NCBI GenBank assembly: GCA_022711195.1
Contig: JAKLFN010000089.1
Span: forward strand, 1 to 8,474
DNA from: Bacteroidota bacterium
GTDB taxonomy: Bacteria > Bacteroidota > Bacteroidia > Bacteroidales > VadinHA17
DNA length: 8,474 nt
Direction of reading: 5' to 3'
Position 1 is the stretch's first letter. Each line of letters starts with the position of its first letter. Both the position numbers and the translations under genes were made by a program. Under the pieces are notes generated by a model. The model was not told where the DNA came from. It made no database searches and was given only the letters and a program-made list of their open reading frames with translations. This document shows positions 1 through 7,158 of the stretch, in pieces.

Positions 1-479
1 AAGTGGGGAAGATCCTTGTTAAGGGGCCTTCGGTGATGAATGGCTATTTCGAGGACCCGGAGCAGACTGAAGAGGTGCTGAAAGACGGCTGGTACAATAC
101 CGGCGACATGGGCTCCCTCGATGCTGACGGCTACCTGTGGCATGCAGGCCGTTTTAAAAGGTTTGCAAAGGTGGGAGGTGAGATGATCTCACTGGTAAAA
201 GTTGAGAATATCCTGGAGAAGCTTCTTCCCGAAGGGGTCTCATGCTGCGTGGTGGAGGTCCCCGATGAAAAAAGAGGCTCATATATTGTGGCCACAGTAT
301 CGGGCGAAGTGAATAAAACACATATACTCAGGATGATGCTGAATGAACTGCCGTTGATCGCCCTGCCCAGGGAATTCATCGTTGTGAAAGAACTTCCGAT
401 GATGAGCACCGGCAAGATTGATTTCCGCACCGTGACAACAATGGTGCAGAAGATGATGAGTGACCAGGTAACAGGGTGA
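1..479 (+). CDS. AMP-binding acyl-ACP/acyl-CoA synthetase domain, Aas type (5'-truncated)
   Basis: This is the C-terminal part of an adenylate-forming (ANL superfamily) ligase, which activates a fatty acid with ATP and transfers it to ACP, CoA or a lysophospholipid. The reading frame is open from the left edge. The GTG at base 3 is almost certainly an internal Val, because the protein is already inside a conserved block (KILVKGPSVMNGYF). Counting that codon as residue 1, YNTGDMGSLD (31-40) holds the ATP-ribose-binding Asp motif, GRFKRFAKVGGEM (49-61) is the hinge and A8 region, and STGKID (135-140) carries the catalytic Lys138 (A10 motif). The form GR-x3-RFxKxGGEM is what I know from Aas-type acyl-ACP synthetase/2-acylglycerophosphoethanolamine acyltransferases rather than from long-chain acyl-CoA ligases. 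Whether an MFS transporter and a PlsC domain precede it, as in full Aas fusions, lies outside the window. The gene converges on the minus-strand gene at 488, with 8 bases between the stops and no terminator hairpin. Confidence 0.88.
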   Translation, partial: VGKILVKGPSVMNGYFEDPEQTEEVLKDGWYNTGDMGSLDADGYLWHAGRFKRFAKVGGEMISLVKVENILEKLLPEGVSCCVVEVPDEKRGSYIVATVSGEVNKTHILRMMLNELPLIALPREFIVVKELPMMSTGKIDFRTVTTMVQKMMSDQVTG

Positions 480-487
480 TTCTTCTT

Positions 488-1186
488 CTATATATGAAAG
501 AAACCGTCGAGCATATTGCCTTTCTTCAGACGGTAATGGTAGAAAAGGAATATCAGCGCTGCCGGCAGTATTGAGACACCTGATATCAGCGACCATTTTA
601 AATCGACAGCTCCCTTTAGCCAGTTATCAAGGATCATCTCGGTGACAATGCAAAAGCCTGCTATTATCAGAAGTCCGGCTGCGATAATGTTAAGCCCCTT
701 AAAATGAGATGTTTTATAGAGAATCGCTATAATAATAACTGATATAAAGGCAGCTGTTGTGACAGGAAGCCCGATGGCAAAGAACCAGCTGCGGCCATCA
801 GCGATCATGTCGAAGAGGAAGAGGGAAGCAAGAAGGTCAAGCAGCATCAATACAGTAAATATGACGGGTTTCCTGAAGGCGAAGAGAAGAAGAGTGAGAA
901 TGATCCAGGAGGCAGTGATAGCCACATCGGTGTAGAGTGACCATTTCAGGCCTTTATTCATCAGCAGGTCGACAATAGTGCATACGGCGATACCGGAAAA
1001 TGACAATATCCCGCTTAGTTCCCAGAGATACCTCCTGTTTTCCCTGCGCTGAAGATTGATTATTTCCGAGGGAGAATTCCTGATAATATTGTTTTGTTCA
1101 TCAACGCTGCCGGGTTCTTTTCCGCACAGGGGGCATACCTGGTATTTATCATCCAGCTCAATACCGCAGTTCAGACATAAGGCCAT
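488..1186 (-). CDS. Zinc-ribbon, six-TM membrane protein (DUF6320-like)
   Basis: This 232-residue protein has no known biochemical function. The N-terminus is a short treble-clef/zinc-ribbon with two CxxC knuckles, CLNC (C4, C7) and CPLC (C18, C21), which should bind one Zn2+ in the cytoplasm. A polar linker (about 22-52) follows. Then come about six hydrophobic segments, near 53-75, 86-104, 107-127, 134-156, 163-184 and 197-217, and a short basic tail (HYRLKKGN). This arrangement matches my memory of the DUF6320 family, which often sits beside alcohol-acetyltransferase-like genes; the family name is recalled, not searched. The ATG lies 10 bases after the stop of exactly such a gene, so the two are very likely co-transcribed and may act together, with this protein as membrane partner or sensor (inference). 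A start inside the short gap is unlikely because Met1 leads directly into the first Cys knuckle. Confidence 0.8.
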   Translation of the reverse strand: MALCLNCGIELDDKYQVCPLCGKEPGSVDEQNNIIRNSPSEIINLQRRENRRYLWELSGILSFSGIAVCTIVDLLMNKGLKWSLYTDVAITASWIILTLLLFAFRKPVIFTVLMLLDLLASLFLFDMIADGRSWFFAIGLPVTTAAFISVIIIAILYKTSHFKGLNIIAAGLLIIAGFCIVTEMILDNWLKGAVDLKWSLISGVSILPAALIFLFYHYRLKKGNMLDGFFHI

Positions 1187-1196
1187 GGCAGTGGTT

Positions 1197-2495
1197 TTAG
1201 TAGTTTTTAATTATTTTAATATGTATCCCGTCGTCGGTGAGGTGCTTCAGCATAAGACGTTCAACCTCACGCGAAGGTGTTATATTGGCAAAAGTGACCA
1301 TGATTTTATCTTTATAAGATACCAGGGCACAGGAGACTTTTACATTGGGATTGGGAGGAGGAGGAATTATCTCAAGGGAGCTGACCAGATCCTCCATCTC
1401 TGCCGGCAGGCTTACCTGTCCCATGTTAGTGACTATACCGGTCCATCGTCTTGATGCAAGACCCCTGTAAACCGAGGCTATGGCAAGCTTTTTAATAAAG
1501 AGTGGCAATACCCTTACGATAAGGAGCTTCTCGTAGCTGACATTTGATGAGAGCGACCTCGATATCTGTCTTACGTCGGCGCTCATCCTCAGCTGGTGAT
1601 GAACAGAGCTTAGAATCTCCTCGAAGGTATAAGTTCCCAGCCGCACATCGATTTCCGGCAGCAGGAAGAGAGAGAAATTCCTCATCGTCGTGCTGGGGAG
1701 TAACTTTCTCATATTTATGGGGACCTCGATCCTGAGCAGTTTTTTCTTTTCTCTTCTGCTTTTATCTGTTTGTGATATATATATCTTCTGCAGTGCAAAG
1801 AAGTAGACAGCCGTAATGTATTCAGTGATAGATACTTTAAGAGCACGTGATCGTTCAAGCATCTCACCAAGGTCTGCTTCAGCCTGAAGCACCCTGAACG
1901 AAGGACGGGGATTACGTTTATAGGGGAGATGCCAGGCCTGGACCAGCTTCTCGGGAGGAGGCAGCTTCTGGAAGAATTTGAGGTAACTGTCTTCATATTC
2001 CTCTTCAGAAATACGGCTTCCGGGGAGGATAATCTGGCCTGTATCACTGATGTTTTTGCCGGTAAGCTTAAGGTAAGTGTAGAGGAGCGATTTCAGGTAT
2101 TCCAGCGCTCCGGTACCATCGGTCAGGATATGGACAAACTCTACGGAAATTGTGTTGCCTTTGAGAATGATCCTGTACAGAGGTTCGTTTCTTCTTGTTA
2201 CAGCAAATGCAGTGCACGGAGTTTTATCTTCGGCATGGATCCTGGGAGGCAGGTTGTTCAGCTCCAGGAAATGCCAGAAAATACCGCTTCGGAGTGAGAC
2301 GCTGAAGTATGGGAATCTTTCTGCCGTTATTGCCACTGCTTCCGACAATGCCGAATATTTAATGGGTTCGTTCAGGGAGACAGATATCCTGTATACCGAA
2401 GTAAGATCATTCGACATTATTGCCGGAAAGAGCTTCGCGGCATTATCAAGCTTCAGCCAGCCTGTATCCTTAAATGATTTTGTAGTGATAGTTAT
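1197..2495 (-). CDS. Condensation-fold acyltransferase, alcohol acetyltransferase (AATase)-like; non-standard start
   Basis: The protein belongs to the CoA-dependent acyltransferase/NRPS-condensation superfamily. Numbered from the first ATG (2415-2417; 406 aa), the catalytic motif HILTDG is intact: His96 is the general base, with Asp100 and Gly101. Other family-like blocks are VPINMRKLLPSTTMRNFSLF (232-251) and the late strand TNMGQVSLP (330-338). Members transfer acyl groups from thioesters to alcohols or amines; the substrate cannot be read from this sequence. The ATG at 2417 is not a convincing start, because the same frame continues upstream as TGWLKLDNAAKLFPAI, the family's N-terminal motif, and stays open to a TAA at 2526-2528. 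No ATG, GTG or TTG occurs in that frame. Candidates are ATT (2508-2510), ATA (2493-2495, giving 432 aa, used here), ATC (2487-2489) and CTG (2454-2456, with AAGGA ten bases before it). The product looks cytoplasmic. It is followed 10 bases later by the zinc-ribbon membrane gene, a probable partner. Confidence 0.82.
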   Translation of the reverse strand: MTITTKSFKDTGWLKLDNAAKLFPAIMSNDLTSVYRISVSLNEPIKYSALSEAVAITAERFPYFSVSLRSGIFWHFLELNNLPPRIHAEDKTPCTAFAVTRRNEPLYRIILKGNTISVEFVHILTDGTGALEYLKSLLYTYLKLTGKNISDTGQIILPGSRISEEEYEDSYLKFFQKLPPPEKLVQAWHLPYKRNPRPSFRVLQAEADLGEMLERSRALKVSITEYITAVYFFALQKIYISQTDKSRREKKKLLRIEVPINMRKLLPSTTMRNFSLFLLPEIDVRLGTYTFEEILSSVHHQLRMSADVRQISRSLSSNVSYEKLLIVRVLPLFIKKLAIASVYRGLASRRWTGIVTNMGQVSLPAEMEDLVSSLEIIPPPPNPNVKVSCALVSYKDKIMVTFANITPSREVERLMLKHLTDDGIHIKIIKNY

Positions 2496-2576
2496 TTTCC
2501 CCGTTAAAATGTAAAGATAGATTCTTTATGGAATATGACAGGAATAATTAACAATTACTATTTCATTCGCCGGTTT

Positions 2577-3275
2577 TCAGAAGGTGAAATAGTTGACTTT
2601 ATTTATTGCGGTATTCATTTCCACGCCCTTAAGCTCGACTCTGTATTTTTCATCTTTTCTCAGGGCTGTGGTCTTCATCAGTGTTTTTCCTCCCCTGGCA
2701 TCCTCGGTTGTCATTTCCATCACAAATCCGGGAACGGAGAGGGTGTTGTGAAGAGCTGCCATCTTGCATGCGCGGAAAACACCTATGTCGTTTGGCAGAT
2801 CTATTTCCTCTGTCAGCCATACTTCGCCGAAGATCTTCTTGTAGGTATATGTGTATTTTTTACACGTATAACCCAGGATCTGTTTTGTCTCGGCTGTTGG
2901 TATGATCTCCAGTTTCTTTAGTTCGGCCTGATCGGGATATCTGAAACCTCCGGCGTTGTAATTCGGAACAGCGCCGCCGCCGGTGCCAAACATCTGGATG
3001 GCGACATTATTTTTTTTGTCGAGGATTGTCTCCATTCCCATTCCCTTGTTTTCAGAAATGGCTCTCACCATAAAATTTTCGCCCTGCGACTGATAGTGAG
3101 TGATATACTTAACTGTTCGCATCAGCTCATTTCCTTTTGCATAAAATTCGATCTGGAAATTATTAGACTTATCAAATGAGTATGAGTCATCCCATTTTAC
3201 CCCGGGGGCCGTTATCTGTGCAAAGAGGTTAAGTGTAAGGATTATTGCTGATGAGGTTAAAAGATATCTTTTCAT
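2577..3275 (-). CDS. Secreted DUF4412-like (LolA-like fold) protein
   Basis: This is a 232-residue exported protein of unknown function. Residues 1-19 are a classic signal peptide (basic MKR, hydrophobic core, LFA before Gln20). The mature part resembles DUF4412 proteins of Bacteroidota, which are predicted to adopt a LolA/LolB-like half-barrel. The most telling stretch is TKQILGYTCKKYTYTY (130-145), the family's 'G-y-x-C-K-K' signature, followed by EVWLTEEID (151-159), the usual strand with Trp. A glycine-rich loop GTGGGAVPNYNAGG lies at 97-110. The two cysteines, Cys138 and Cys170, could form a disulphide in the periplasm. The start lies 14 bases after the stop of the GH10 gene, so it is probably in the same transcript. 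It could bind a hydrophobic ligand or chaperone an envelope component, but nothing here shows which. The DUF4412 assignment is from memory and moderately sure. Confidence 0.78.
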   Translation of the reverse strand: MKRYLLTSSAIILTLNLFAQITAPGVKWDDSYSFDKSNNFQIEFYAKGNELMRTVKYITHYQSQGENFMVRAISENKGMGMETILDKKNNVAIQMFGTGGGAVPNYNAGGFRYPDQAELKKLEIIPTAETKQILGYTCKKYTYTYKKIFGEVWLTEEIDLPNDIGVFRACKMAALHNTLSVPGFVMEMTTEDARGGKTLMKTTALRKDEKYRVELKGVEMNTAINKVNYFTF

Positions 3276-3289
3276 AGTTAAAGGATTAT

Positions 3290-4558
3290 TTATTTTATTT
3301 CGACTGTTACTGAATTACCCGATGATTTTTTAATGTTGACCTCTTTTGAAATGCCATCGACAGTTATCCTGTGCCTGCCATAGAACACTTTGGCGGTGAA
3401 AACTCCCTTGCTATCGGCTGTTCCTGATATGTTAGTCCATAATTCTTTGAATACAAGGTTTTTATAAGCCTGCCCCAGGGGTGTTATTGTCCAGTCGCGC
3501 CTGTACATCGACGACTGTGGTATCCAGTTGGCCCCTTCCCAGAAGCCCCACATAAGTATTCCCTCAACCGAAGGATGGGCAAAGCAGATCTTATAATAAT
3601 CGACAAGCTCACGGGCGGCCGACTCTTCTTCCTGCGGAGTCATTTTAAGAGTTGGTTTCTCATAATATTTTGACCTCTGACCGGGGATATTGAACTCAGT
3701 GATCTTCACGGGGAGTTTAAAGGTGGCGAGCGAGTCGAGAGCTTTCCTTAACATCACGCGGTCGAATGTTTCAGCATGAAGATGTCCCTGTGCTCCGATG
3801 CCGGCAACAGGTACTCCCTGTTTCAACAGAGTCCTGATCTGCGACATATATTCCGGGAGCATCCTTCCGGTAAGTATATCATAATCGTTCAGGTATAGCT
3901 GAACGTCAGGGTCGCCGTTATGAGCCCACTGAGCCATCAGGCTGGTTATCTGCGGGCCCAGCCTCTTTTCATAATAGTTGCCATGTATCATCTCATTGTT
4001 AAGATCATATTCCGCGAAACGTCCCCTGTAGTGAGAGGTTACCGTTTCGGCCCTTTTCCTCAAGGTCTCCCGAAGCTCATCATCGCCGAGCTCCTTCACC
4101 CAGGGTTGTATGAACTTTTCAATTCCCCAGAACAGGTTGTGAGCCCTCAGCGGTATATTATTTTTTTCGGTCCATAATAATATTGAATCGACAGTGGCAT
4201 AATTGACTAAGCCTTTTCGCGGCTCCATCCCGGGCCATTTAACTGCATTCTCCGTTACTGCAGAATTAAAATTCTCGAGGAATTTCTCTTTGTATAATGC
4301 CTTTTCTTTCTGAGGCATTCCTGAGGAAGCGATAATATTTGAAATAGCACAGCCGAACCAGAAATCGTGGTTTATCTGTTCAACTGTTACCTTTGCGCCT
4401 GGCCGGGTGATTATTCTGACCCCTGTCTTGCGGTATTTCTCTATGTCGTCGTCGATACCCGGGTACTGTGAGAATGTTGTTTCGAGCAATATCAGTGATA
4501 TTACTCCTGCCAGGAGTCCGCTAATGAGATAGTTTTTACAATCCATCGCTAAAAGCAT
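3290..4558 (-). CDS. GH10 family glycoside hydrolase (endo-1,4-beta-xylanase-like, plant-type subfamily)
   Basis: This 422-aa exported (beta/alpha)8-barrel hydrolase is predicted to cleave xylan-type beta-1,4 linkages by the retaining mechanism. A hydrophobic segment (11-28) ending near TTFSQ is the signal peptide or anchor; Met5 is an alternative start. A short beta module (37-66, ending VTVEQINHDFWFG) precedes the barrel. Barrel motifs are TENAVKWPGMEP (102-113), RAHNLFWG (138-145), DLNNEMIHG (185-193) with acid/base Glu189, GIGAQGHL (253-260), KITEFN (285-290) with nucleophile Glu288, and MWGFWEGANW (336-345). A small C-terminal beta domain (about 374-422) ends the protein. The pattern NNEM-HG with HN-FW is what I recall from plant GH10 enzymes, rather than the bacterial DVVNE/HTLVWH/ITELD forms. 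It lies 23 bases downstream of the DUF5686 gene. No SusC/SusD pair or other glycan gene is near, so this is not a visible xylan utilisation locus, and the real substrate may be another glycan. Confidence 0.9.
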   Translation of the reverse strand: MLLAMDCKNYLISGLLAGVISLILLETTFSQYPGIDDDIEKYRKTGVRIITRPGAKVTVEQINHDFWFGCAISNIIASSGMPQKEKALYKEKFLENFNSAVTENAVKWPGMEPRKGLVNYATVDSILLWTEKNNIPLRAHNLFWGIEKFIQPWVKELGDDELRETLRKRAETVTSHYRGRFAEYDLNNEMIHGNYYEKRLGPQITSLMAQWAHNGDPDVQLYLNDYDILTGRMLPEYMSQIRTLLKQGVPVAGIGAQGHLHAETFDRVMLRKALDSLATFKLPVKITEFNIPGQRSKYYEKPTLKMTPQEEESAARELVDYYKICFAHPSVEGILMWGFWEGANWIPQSSMYRRDWTITPLGQAYKNLVFKELWTNISGTADSKGVFTAKVFYGRHRITVDGISKEVNIKKSSGNSVTVEIK

Positions 4559-4581
4559 TATTTTATCTTTTACTAATAAAA

Positions 4582-7143
4582 CTACAGATCTATTTTTATC
4601 AGAATTCTGACCCCCAGCTCATTCACGCCGGGATTGTCAAGATAGGTAAAACGCTTAATAAGATCAACTCTCAGGAGGTTAAAAATATTTGCGACTCCCA
4701 CGCTGGCTTCTATATATGGCTTTCTTTCAAGGGTATAGGTCGATGGAATACCTTCACTATTGACAGGGAGCTTCAGCAGGCTTGTTTGCAGCGACGGATC
4801 ATTGGAATCAGTTAGCCCTCCATAAAGCGCTTTAAATGTTATCCATTCTCTAAGCTTAAGCTCCCTGAAGAGTGGTATCTTGTTGAAGAGAAAGCCATTG
4901 AAGCAATAATCGGCATTAAAGGAAACATACCTGTCGCTGACGAATTCAAGAAAGTTCATCAGGTTATATGACTGTTTCTGATATGCATAGGTCTGGTTTG
5001 CCCTGTGCATAAAAAGAAGAGGAAAAGGAACCCGTCCGAATACTTTTCCGGCTTCAAAACTTAAATCTGTATACCCGATGATGGAGACATAATATCTTCT
5101 GCTTACATTGAATTGTAGCCGCAGATAATCATAATCATTGCTAAAGAACTGTGAGCCCCATGCCATTTTAAGGTTGTAGACAGGCTTACGGCTGGGGTAG
5201 GGTGTTCTCCAGACCCTTCCCTCATAAAATGTTTCGTCGGGTGCATAACGGAGTGTAAGATATACTTCAGAAATGTCAAGATGAGGAACTTCTCCATTTC
5301 CGGGACCATAAGCTTCTGTATTATAGAAGAGACTTCCCCTGGGGTATTGTTGTGTAAAACTGTACCCGGCGAGGTAAGAAAAGTGGTTCTCAAATTCGTT
5401 GAGATGTTCAATACGGAAGGTGTTATTAAGAAGAAATTTGTCGCTTACACCTCTCTTCAGGGAGAAGAAAATATTGTCGGACTGGATAAGCTGGAGTTCC
5501 TGGCCGGGGATCTTGATATCCTTCATATAGCTTATCTTCAGCGATTTGACAGGGAACTGGTATATCGATCGGGGGGTGAATGACCATGTTGCTGAGGCTG
5601 AATATTTGAACTGCCGGTCGTCGATCCCATAAGCGCCATAGCCTTCGAGAGTGATTTTTTTGCTCATATCGTCGGAGGTTCGCATTCCGACCCTGAAGCG
5701 CTGGCCTTCGAGCCTGTTATAGCTGTAGAAGCTGCTTGAGGGCCCGAATTCAATCTTACCAAGGTCGAGATACCCCGATGTAAGGAACAAAACGAAGTTC
5801 ATCCTTCTGCGGAATGCTGGCAATTGTTTCAGGGAGTCGATAGTAGTGTATATCCCCATTTCTGTTTTTGTGAGAGGCACGAAGCGGTTGGTTTCCCAGT
5901 ATCCGGGGCTCCGTGAAGCAGGATCGGGCATATCGATTTTCGACGGACCTCTGAAAATAATGTCGCTGACAGGGCTGTTAATATCGTAATCCCTGAAAAA
6001 TGTCGTCCGCTGTCCGTATATGCCGAGGCTCTTTTTTGATACACCGACATCGAGGGAGATTTCTTCCTTCGATAAAAGCCAGCCCTGGCCCGGATGACGT
6101 TCAAAGTCCTGAGTAATAATTATATCCTGTATCCAGTCGATATTGATGTTTTCGTTTATTCCCATATCGATGCGCCTGACGGCGTACAGGCTGTCGAGTG
6201 TCACATATATATTGCCGTGGAACATGAAGTCGGTTTTGTTCCGTGGTTCGAAGAAGAGCCTGATACATTTACTTTCCTCTACAGGAAGCGTATCTATTAT
6301 GTAATACCTGTAAAATGCCGGAGCATTATTTGAGATCGGACTCAGGAATTTGTTCGTCAGGAAGAGAATCTCATTATCATAAATATTCACATCCTGGTAA
6401 AGGTAATTCAGGTATGCGGACACGCCTTTCTTGTCGAGATATTCGTCGAGATTTATAGAGTTTTCTGCAAGGATAATATCTTTGACAGCTTCGGGATTCT
6501 TCCGGGAATAGTGTTCGGAGATAGTTTCTTTAATGAATACCGGAAGGATATTATTGCCTACCCGTCGTGTAGTGTCGACATTATTAAAGAGCATGCTGAA
6601 TTTGCCTCCGGAGCCTGAGGTCTTCAGTTTATCACTTATGTTGCTCAGTGCAAACTGGATCTTCTCATATTTACGGTATTTCATGAAGTCGTATGAACCG
6701 GGACTGTTCACCGGTCTGGCGGCGATGACCTTGTTTATCAGCTCCACAGCAGGATTGTCCTTGTTCCGGTAAGCCTTTTTTGCAGGCCTCACAATTACTT
6801 CTTCGAGGGCAACTGATGCCAGTGACATTTTTACATTTATCACCTGTTCCCTGCCGGTAACGATATTCCTTGTTTCTGTTTCGTAGCCTACAAATGAGAA
6901 GACGAGGGTCGTCCCCTTTACCTGTGTCTCGACAAGGTACTTCCCTTTAGAGTCAGTGAGTGTTCCTGCCTGTGTGCCTTTGAGGTAAACCGACACATAG
7001 GGAAGCGGGTCGCCTGTTAGCGCATCGGTTACTGTGCCTCTTATTACTGTTAATCCTGTTCCCTGGCCTGATAATTCAGATAATCCTGTTGAGGCACCCG
7101 GAAGGATTAGAAGAAAAAGCACATATCGGCATACAGGCTTCAT
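4582..7143 (-). CDS. DUF5686 outer-membrane protein with N-terminal carboxypeptidase-regulatory-like domain
   Basis: This 853-aa protein starts with a signal peptide (about 1-20, hydrophobic YVLFLLILPGAS). Residues about 31-115 form a CarboxypepD_reg-like beta-sandwich (IRGTVTDALTGDPLPYVSVY at 34-53, then GTLTDSKGKYL and FSFVGYETE), the module also found on SusC-type receptors. LEEVIVRPAKKAYR (113-126) leads into NPAVELINKVIAARP (130-144) and YDFMKYRKYEKI (151-162), the characteristic opening of DUF5686. The long C-terminal half is rich in alternating aromatic and polar strands typical of an outer-membrane beta-barrel and ends in the short strand GVRILIKIDL. There is no TonB plug domain, so this is not a TonB-dependent transporter despite the shared N-terminal module. 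Its length is normal for the family as I know it, and the frame is intact. The biochemical role is unknown. It starts 15 bases after the phosphatase stop, which suggests a shared transcript. Confidence 0.9.
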   Translation of the reverse strand: MKPVCRYVLFLLILPGASTGLSELSGQGTGLTVIRGTVTDALTGDPLPYVSVYLKGTQAGTLTDSKGKYLVETQVKGTTLVFSFVGYETETRNIVTGREQVINVKMSLASVALEEVIVRPAKKAYRNKDNPAVELINKVIAARPVNSPGSYDFMKYRKYEKIQFALSNISDKLKTSGSGGKFSMLFNNVDTTRRVGNNILPVFIKETISEHYSRKNPEAVKDIILAENSINLDEYLDKKGVSAYLNYLYQDVNIYDNEILFLTNKFLSPISNNAPAFYRYYIIDTLPVEESKCIRLFFEPRNKTDFMFHGNIYVTLDSLYAVRRIDMGINENINIDWIQDIIITQDFERHPGQGWLLSKEEISLDVGVSKKSLGIYGQRTTFFRDYDINSPVSDIIFRGPSKIDMPDPASRSPGYWETNRFVPLTKTEMGIYTTIDSLKQLPAFRRRMNFVLFLTSGYLDLGKIEFGPSSSFYSYNRLEGQRFRVGMRTSDDMSKKITLEGYGAYGIDDRQFKYSASATWSFTPRSIYQFPVKSLKISYMKDIKIPGQELQLIQSDNIFFSLKRGVSDKFLLNNTFRIEHLNEFENHFSYLAGYSFTQQYPRGSLFYNTEAYGPGNGEVPHLDISEVYLTLRYAPDETFYEGRVWRTPYPSRKPVYNLKMAWGSQFFSNDYDYLRLQFNVSRRYYVSIIGYTDLSFEAGKVFGRVPFPLLFMHRANQTYAYQKQSYNLMNFLEFVSDRYVSFNADYCFNGFLFNKIPLFRELKLREWITFKALYGGLTDSNDPSLQTSLLKLPVNSEGIPSTYTLERKPYIEASVGVANIFNLLRVDLIKRFTYLDNPGVNELGVRILIKIDL

Positions 7144-7158
7144 TGATGAAGTAAATAT

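Noticed and set aside
480..487. Shared bidirectional terminator between the convergent ligase and zinc-ribbon genes
   Set aside because: Only 8 bases separate the stops, and I see no GC-rich hairpin with a T-run there; any terminator would have to lie inside coding sequence.
1056..1454. Plus-strand open frame of 132 codons
   Set aside because: It spans the junction of two well-supported minus-strand genes (zinc-ribbon protein and acyltransferase) and its translation has no recognisable domain; it is a shadow frame.
2512..2519. TATCTTTA on the minus strand as a -7 box for the acyltransferase gene
   Set aside because: It differs from TAnnTTTG at the final G, there is no TTG at proper spacing (the nearest is about 32 bases upstream), and the start would fall inside the probable coding extension.
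2152..2921. Plus-strand open frames of about 120-128 codons (2152-2514 and 2535-2921)
   Set aside because: They lie opposite the acyltransferase and the DUF4412-like gene, which show clear protein signatures; the plus-strand translations look like random antisense product.
6533..6772. Plus-strand 79-codon frame with a hydrophobic stretch inside the DUF5686 gene
   Set aside because: The hydrophobicity comes from the antisense of a polar coding stretch; there is no motif or supporting context.
4582..7143. TonB-dependent SusC-type receptor
   Set aside because: The N-terminal regulatory-like domain and an EEVIV stretch look similar, but no plug domain follows; the sequence goes straight into the DUF5686 opening motif.
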